This document shows positions 6,470 through 10,018 of a DNA stretch of 10,018 bases, piece after piece. The stretch is taken from the NCBI GenBank assembly GCA_002406055.1, contig DHMZ01000135.1, positions 1-10,018 of the forward strand, in the 5' to 3' direction. Under the pieces are notes generated by a model that ran no database searches, was not told where the DNA came from, and worked only from the letters and a program-made list of their open reading frames with translations. The translations under genes were made by a program, and so were the position numbers. This DNA is from Spirochaetales bacterium UBA4629. Its GTDB lineage: Bacteria > Spirochaetota > Spirochaetia > Sphaerochaetales > Sphaerochaetaceae. How positions within the stretch are numbered: position 1 is the first letter of the stretch; every line of letters begins with the position of its first letter.

Positions 6470-7954
6470 TTACTCCACAATAGAAACAAGAGCTTTAGTC
6501 ATACCTAGGCTCCAAATCTTAACAAGGTCTTCTTCCACGAGCTTCTCTAAGCCCTTAACCTTTGTTAAATCTTCCCCCCACCACTCTGTCTTCTTAAGGA
6601 CAGAAGAACTGAGAACAGAAGCCTTCTCTTCTACACTCTTATACTCTCTTGAGTATAACGAATCAAAGAAAGAAATAACATCTGGACTATCCATAATTTT
6701 GTATTCTTCGCCATTTCTAGAGCCCATATAACTACCATCTTCCTTCTTCTTTCCTTCATAGAAAGAGATAAGAGAAGCAAGAGAGAATACAAGAACAGGA
6801 GGAAGCTTTCCTTCTTTCTCAATGTAACCAAGAAGTGAAGGAAGATCTCGTGTCTTAAACTTTGATGTGCTATTTAAGCTAATAGAAAGTAAGAGGTGAA
6901 CAATATATGGATTGCGGAAACGATTTAAGACATCACCAGCATATGTTGTAAGAAGCTCTTTATCTCCATCCATACTTGGAATAATTTCTTCAAATAGCCC
7001 CTTATACATAAAAGAAGAGATGAGAGAATCATTCATACAATCTTCAATAGTATTCTTCCCTGCTTGATATGCAGCAAGGACACTCATTGTATGTGTTCCA
7101 TTTAGAATACGAACCTTTCTGGTTCTAAAGAAACTCATATCTTTTGTCCAAACAACATTAAGTCCTGCCTTACCTGTAGGAAGTTCATCTTCATGGCTCT
7201 TCTTTGTATATTCAATTGCCCAGAAGAGGAACTTTTCAGCTGAATCTAGAAGATTGTCTTTGTAACCAAGACGCTCACAAATAGCGTCAGCTTCAGAGCG
7301 AGGATAGCCCGGAACAATTCTATCAACAAGAGAACAACAGAAATCACATGTCTCTTTAACCCAATCAATAAATTCACTTTCAAGTCCCCAGTCCTGAGAA
7401 TGCTGCAATACATACTTCTCAAGGAAGAAACCATTCTTATCAATTAATTCACAAGGAATAAAGATTAGTCCTTTTGATTTATCGCCATTAAATGTCTTAA
7501 ATCTTCTGTAGAGGAAAGTTGTTACCTTACCAGGGAATGATGACTGAGGCTTATCATCCTTCTTAACAGATGGATCATAAGCAATACCAGCTTCTGTTGT
7601 ATTTGAGAAAACAAATCTCAAATCAGGGTTATCTGCTAGGGAAATATATTCATCATAATTTGTGTATGGATTAACACATTTTTCAACACTTGTTACAACT
7701 CTATCTTCTTCAACTTCTTTACCGTTTTCAACACCACGTAGGATTGTTGTATAAATAGCGTCCTGGCTATTTATCATATCACCCATACCATTCTTAAGTG
7801 GCTGAACCATAACAACTGATCCATTGAAGTCTGTCTTTTCATTCATTACATCTATTTGGTAATCAATAAATGCTCTTAAAAAGTTTCCTTCACCAAACTG
7901 AACAGCCTTAACAGGGCGTTTAGTCTTTTTTACTACTTCATTAATTGCTTTCAT
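6470..7954 (-). CDS. uxaB: tagaturonate reductase (UxaB)
   Basis: This NADH-dependent enzyme reduces D-tagaturonate to D-altronate, the second step of galacturonate catabolism, and its product is the substrate of the next gene. It belongs to the mannitol dehydrogenase (polyol-specific long-chain) family; 494 aa is close to E. coli UxaB (about 483). The N-terminal Rossmann domain opens with FGEGNFLRAF (20-29). SNTTEAGI (117-124) and IPCELI (166-171) follow, the former typical of altronate oxidoreductases. The catalytic pattern K-x4-N-x2-H is Lys280, Asn285 and His288 in RKVRILNGTHTM. Fructuronate reductase (UxuB) is the close alternative, but the 6-nt coupling to uxaA favours UxaB. A strong Shine-Dalgarno, GAGGAG (7960-7965), lies 5 nt before the ATG. 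It is the first gene of the operon, behind a long non-coding region. Confidence 0.93.
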   Translation of the reverse strand: MKAINEVVKKTKRPVKAVQFGEGNFLRAFIDYQIDVMNEKTDFNGSVVMVQPLKNGMGDMINSQDAIYTTILRGVENGKEVEEDRVVTSVEKCVNPYTNYDEYISLADNPDLRFVFSNTTEAGIAYDPSVKKDDKPQSSFPGKVTTFLYRRFKTFNGDKSKGLIFIPCELIDKNGFFLEKYVLQHSQDWGLESEFIDWVKETCDFCCSLVDRIVPGYPRSEADAICERLGYKDNLLDSAEKFLFWAIEYTKKSHEDELPTGKAGLNVVWTKDMSFFRTRKVRILNGTHTMSVLAAYQAGKNTIEDCMNDSLISSFMYKGLFEEIIPSMDGDKELLTTYAGDVLNRFRNPYIVHLLLSISLNSTSKFKTRDLPSLLGYIEKEGKLPPVLVFSLASLISFYEGKKKEDGSYMGSRNGEEYKIMDSPDVISFFDSLYSREYKSVEEKASVLSSSVLKKTEWWGEDLTKVKGLEKLVEEDLVKIWSLGMTKALVSIVE

Positions 7955-8002
7955 TGCTGCTCCTCTTCTCTTTTACAAAGATTAGAATTTATCACTATAT
8001 AA

Positions 8003-8031
8003 AGTTTAAAATTACTCTTTTTTGCCGTCAA
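8003..8031 (-). promoter_or_regulatory. candidate sigma-70 promoter P1 of uxaBA
   Basis: On the minus strand TTGACG (8031 to 8026) and TAAACT (8008 to 8003) are separated by exactly 17 bp. A start near 7996 would give a leader of about 40 nt containing the GAGGAG ribosome site. This is the best promoter match in the region. Confidence 0.6.
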
Positions 8032-8127
8032 TTAGGACAAGTGTTTCTATTCTTGCCACTTTTTGACATATTCATGCATTATTTAGTAAGGAATGTTAAA
8101 ATCTTGCAATTCTATTCTTTTTGTTTA

Positions 8128-8156
8128 AATATAAACATCTTTTTTGCTTCATACAA
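8128..8156 (-). promoter_or_regulatory. candidate sigma-70 promoter P2 of uxaBA
   Basis: On the minus strand TTGTAT (8156 to 8151) and TATATT (8133 to 8128) are separated by 17 bp. Transcription from here would give a leader of about 165 nt. The -10 box lies in the 14-bp inverted repeat at 8123-8136, which could be an operator. AT-richness makes chance matches likely. Confidence 0.35.
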
Positions 8157-8192
8157 CCTAGTATTAGTCGATAACTTCAATCACGTAACAAC

Positions 8193-8223
8193 AAAAAAAG
8201 CATGACATTTAACGCCATGCTTT
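8193..8223 (-). terminator. intrinsic terminator of the nifU-like/GGGtGRT operon
   Basis: On the minus strand AAAGCATG pairs perfectly with CATGCTTT. The stem can extend inward by G-U, C-G and G-U pairs to 11 bp with a 5-nt TTAAA loop. The transcript then continues in a run of T (complement of A at 8193-8199). It lies 24 nt past the stop codon of the GGGtGRT gene. Confidence 0.85.
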
Positions 8224-8246
8224 ATTTATTAGAGATATTATCTATC

Positions 8247-9248
8247 TCATTTCTTCATTGCTTCAGCAACTGCAACTGCAACTGCAACGCTAGCTCCAAC
8301 CATTGGGTTGTTACCCATACCGATTAGACCCATCATTTCTACGTGAGCAGGAACAGAAGAAGAACCAGCAAACTGTGCATCAGAGTGCATTCTTCCCATT
8401 GTATCTGTCATACCGTAGCTAGCAGGACCAGCAGCCATGTTATCTGGATGAAGTGTTCTACCTGTACCACCACCAGAAGCAACAGAGAAATACTTCTTGC
8501 CAATCTCTGTGCATTCCTTCTTGTATGTACCTGCAACTGGATGCTGGAATCTTGTTGGGTTAGTTGAGTTTCCTGTGATAGATACGTCAACGCCTTCCTT
8601 GTGCATGATTGCAACACCTTCTCTAACATCATCAGCACCATAACATCTTACAGCAGCTCTCTCGCCCTTTGAATATGGTGTTTCGCTAAGGATTTCAAGC
8701 TTACCTGTAAAATAGTCAAACTTTGTCTCGACGTATGTAAAGCCGTTGACTCTACTGATAATCTTTGCAGCATCCTTTCCAAGACCATTGAGGATAACCT
8801 TTAGAGGCTCTTTTCTAGCCTTGTTAGCATTCTTAGCAATACCAATAGCACCTTCTGCAGCAGCAAATGATTCGTGACCAGCGAGGAATGCAAAGCACTT
8901 TGTTTCATCGCTTAAAAGCATAGCTGCAAGGTTTCCATGTCCAAGGCCAACCTTTCTATCATCAGCAACAGAACCAGGAATACAGAATGACTGAAGTCCT
9001 TCACCAAGAGACTTAGCTACTTCATGAGCATTCTTCTGACCCTTCTTAATAGCAATTGCTGCACCAACAATATATGCCCAGCAAGCATTCTCAAAACAGA
9101 TTGGCTGAATAGACTTAACGATGTTATATACATCAACGCCCTTTTCATCACAAATCTTCTTAGCTTCTTCAATAGAAGAGATACCATATCCATTGAGAAC
9201 ACCATTAATCTTGTCTATACGTCTTTCATAACCTTCAAATAAAGCCAT
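8247..9248 (-). CDS. GGGtGRT family protein (function unassigned)
   Basis: The protein has 333 aa from the ATG at 9248. It matches the family named after its glycine-rich motif, here ASGGGTGRTLHPDNMAAGP in the C-terminal third, followed by a conserved tail rich in Met, Gly and His (SYGMTDTMGRMHSDAQF, HVEMMGLIGMGNNPMVG). No biochemical activity is assigned to the family as far as I know. The Gly-rich loop could bind a nucleotide or phosphate, but it is not a standard Walker motif. There is no signal peptide or obvious membrane helix, so it is probably cytoplasmic. The gene sits 12 nt after the NifU-like gene and is followed by a terminator, forming a two-gene operon that suggests a joint Fe-S-related role. 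The C-terminus carries an Ala-Val dipeptide run encoded by a hexamer repeat. An in-frame TTG at 9260 is rejected as start because GGAGG lies 5 nt before the ATG. Confidence 0.9.
   Translation of the reverse strand: MALFEGYERRIDKINGVLNGYGISSIEEAKKICDEKGVDVYNIVKSIQPICFENACWAYIVGAAIAIKKGQKNAHEVAKSLGEGLQSFCIPGSVADDRKVGLGHGNLAAMLLSDETKCFAFLAGHESFAAAEGAIGIAKNANKARKEPLKVILNGLGKDAAKIISRVNGFTYVETKFDYFTGKLEILSETPYSKGERAAVRCYGADDVREGVAIMHKEGVDVSITGNSTNPTRFQHPVAGTYKKECTEIGKKYFSVASGGGTGRTLHPDNMAAGPASYGMTDTMGRMHSDAQFAGSSSVPAHVEMMGLIGMGNNPMVGASVAVAVAVAEAMKK
8266..8289. repeat. hexanucleotide tandem repeat (GCAACT)x3 plus one imperfect copy
   Basis: Three perfect GCAACT units and a fourth with the last base changed to G lie in the coding end of the GGGtGRT gene. 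On the coding strand they encode alternating Val and Ala (AVAVAVAVA) just before the final EAMKK. Copy-number change would keep the reading frame. Confidence 0.8.
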
Positions 9249-9253
9249 AGTGT

Positions 9254-9258
9254 CCTCC
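9254..9258 (-). promoter_or_regulatory. ribosome binding site of the GGGtGRT gene
   Basis: GGAGG on the minus strand lies 5 nt before the ATG at 9248 and right after the stop codon of the upstream gene. It decides for 9248 over the in-frame TTG at 9260, which would overlap the ribosome site itself. Confidence 0.85.
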
Positions 9259-9260
9259 AA

Positions 9261-9953
9261 TCATTCCTTTCTTGGGTCAATGTACTTAACAGCATCATTG
9301 AATCTGCCATAAGTCTTCTTTGCCTTTTCCAATGCTTCAGCTGGGTCTACACCCTTCTTAACATTTTCCATGAATACACCCATGTTTACATACTCATAAC
9401 CAATGATTTCATCATTTTCATCAAGAGCTTGGCGGAGGATGTAACCTTCTGCAAGGTTAAGATATCTAGGTCCCTTTGCTCTAGTTGCATAGGTTGTACC
9501 AACCTGAGAACATGTACCCTTTCCAAGGTCCTCAAGTCCCGCACCAATAACAAGACCATCTTCACTGAAAGCAGACTGGCTTCTACCATAACAAATCTGC
9601 AAGAAAAGCTCTCTCATTGCTGTGTTAATAGCATCACAAACGAGGTCTGTGTTGATAGCTTCGAGAAGAGTTCTACCAACGATAGCCTCGCTAGCCATTG
9701 CAGCTGAGTGCGTCATACCAGAGCAACCAATTGTCTCAATTAATGCCTCTTCGATGATACCGTTCTTAATGTTGAGAGTAAGCTTACAAGCTCCCTGCTG
9801 CGGTGCACACCAACCAACACCATGGGTTAGGCCAGAGATATCTTTAATCTCTTTAGCATAGACCCACTTTCCTTCTTCAGGAATTGGAGCACAGCCATGC
9901 TGTCCACCGCACCTTACTGTACACATGTTTTCAACTTCTGTGGAATACTTCAT
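9261..9953 (-). CDS. NifU-like iron-sulfur cluster assembly scaffold protein
   Basis: The protein has 230 aa and looks like a diverged member of the NifU N-terminal (IscU-like) scaffold family that accompanies GGGtGRT proteins. It has nine cysteines (11, 15, 21, 49, 56, 77, 106, 121, 148). Cys56 in GACKLTL, Cys77 in IETIGCSGM and Cys121 in CYGRS lie where the three cluster-holding cysteines of NifU/IscU are expected. Unlike standard scaffolds of about 130-150 aa it has an N-terminal C-x3-C-x5-C patch (11-21) and a C-terminal extension from about 140 containing GKGTCSQVGTTYATRAKGPRYL. No ferredoxin-like or C-terminal NifU domain is present, and no cysteine desulfurase gene is next to it. It is the first gene of a two-gene operon with GGGtGRT. 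AGGAG (9961-9965) lies 7 nt before the ATG. Family placement is good; actual cluster transfer is inferred. Confidence 0.88.
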   Translation of the reverse strand: MKYSTEVENMCTVRCGGQHGCAPIPEEGKWVYAKEIKDISGLTHGVGWCAPQQGACKLTLNIKNGIIEEALIETIGCSGMTHSAAMASEAIVGRTLLEAINTDLVCDAINTAMRELFLQICYGRSQSAFSEDGLVIGAGLEDLGKGTCSQVGTTYATRAKGPRYLNLAEGYILRQALDENDEIIGYEYVNMGVFMENVKKGVDPAEALEKAKKTYGRFNDAVKYIDPRKE

Positions 9954-9960
9954 GTATAAT

Positions 9961-10002
9961 CTCCTAAAAGTGTCTTTCGACGTAAAGTCCTACAAAATTA
10001 TA
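9961..10002 (-). promoter_or_regulatory. -10 box, short leader and ribosome site of the nifU-like operon
   Basis: A perfect TATAAT (10002 to 9997 on the minus strand) should start transcription near 9990, giving a leader of about 37 nt that ends in AGGAG (9965 to 9961). The matching -35 position would fall beyond the window edge and cannot be checked. A tiny GTC-GAAA-GAC hairpin (9981 to 9972) lies in the leader. Confidence 0.6.
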
Positions 10003-10018
10003 ATAACTCTAAATAAAT

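Larger units (their letters stand above)
7955..8192. other. non-coding regulatory region upstream of uxaBA
   Basis: About 240 bp lie between the uxaB start and the terminator of the GGGtGRT gene. The reading frames crossing it are low-complexity and look like no family. It holds two candidate minus-strand promoters (8003-8031 and 8128-8156), the AT-rich inverted repeat GTTTA-AATA-TAAAC (8123-8136) over the upstream -10 box, two direct copies of TTCTATTCTT (8045-8054 and 8110-8119, 65 bp apart), and a plus-strand TTGACA (8063-8068) without a good partner. An operator for a uronate- or sugar-responsive repressor would be expected here; none is recognised with certainty. Confidence 0.5.

Noticed and set aside
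8063..8068. Perfect TTGACA on the plus strand, considered as a promoter
   Set aside because: No good -10 box lies 16-18 bp downstream and no plus-strand gene follows; it would only give antisense or non-coding RNA.
7945..8205. 86-residue plus-strand reading frame across the uxaBA upstream region
   Set aside because: It starts inside the uxaB coding end on the opposite strand, lacks a ribosome site, has low-complexity Phe/Leu/Ile-rich content, and runs through the GGGtGRT terminator. It looks like AT-rich spacer.

Overview
The window is a tightly packed, moderately AT-rich bacterial chromosome segment with nine protein-coding genes, one of them cut by the left edge. I see no rRNA, tRNA, CRISPR array, insertion sequence or phage gene. 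The gene set suggests an anaerobic, carbohydrate-fermenting bacterium: a CBS-domain manganese pyrophosphatase, a hexuronate pathway, and a NifU-like protein next to a GGGtGRT-family protein. The last pair and the base composition would fit a gut-type spirochaete (Treponema or Sphaerochaeta relatives). A clostridium-like Firmicute is the main alternative, and the lineage call is only moderately supported.

Layout, left to right. (1) Positions 3-1067 (+): C-terminal part of an ABC exporter with fused permease and ATPase, noticeably more AT-rich than the rest. (2) 1095-2705 (-), convergent with it: a Mn-dependent inorganic pyrophosphatase with a CBS-DRTGG-CBS regulatory insert. (3) 2776-4927 (+), divergent from the pyrophosphatase: a three-gene operon of a nicotinamidase-like cysteine hydrolase, ribose-5-phosphate isomerase B and an N-acylglucosamine 2-epimerase family protein. 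It ends at a strong hairpin (4930-4947) shared with the convergent uronate operon. (4) 7954-4952 (-): uxaB-uxaA, two consecutive steps of galacturonate breakdown (tagaturonate to altronate to 2-keto-3-deoxygluconate), behind a regulatory region of about 240 bp. (5) 9953-8247 (-): a cysteine-rich NifU-like scaffold protein followed by the GGGtGRT protein, with its own promoter and intrinsic terminator.

How they fit together: the uronate genes and the RpiB/epimerase operon both point to sugar catabolism. UxaC, KdgK, KdgA, a transporter and a regulator are not in the window. The least understood unit is the NifU-like/GGGtGRT pair, a self-contained two-gene operon in which one member looks like an Fe-S scaffold and the other has, to my knowledge, no assigned biochemical function. 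It is the best candidate here for an undescribed system.
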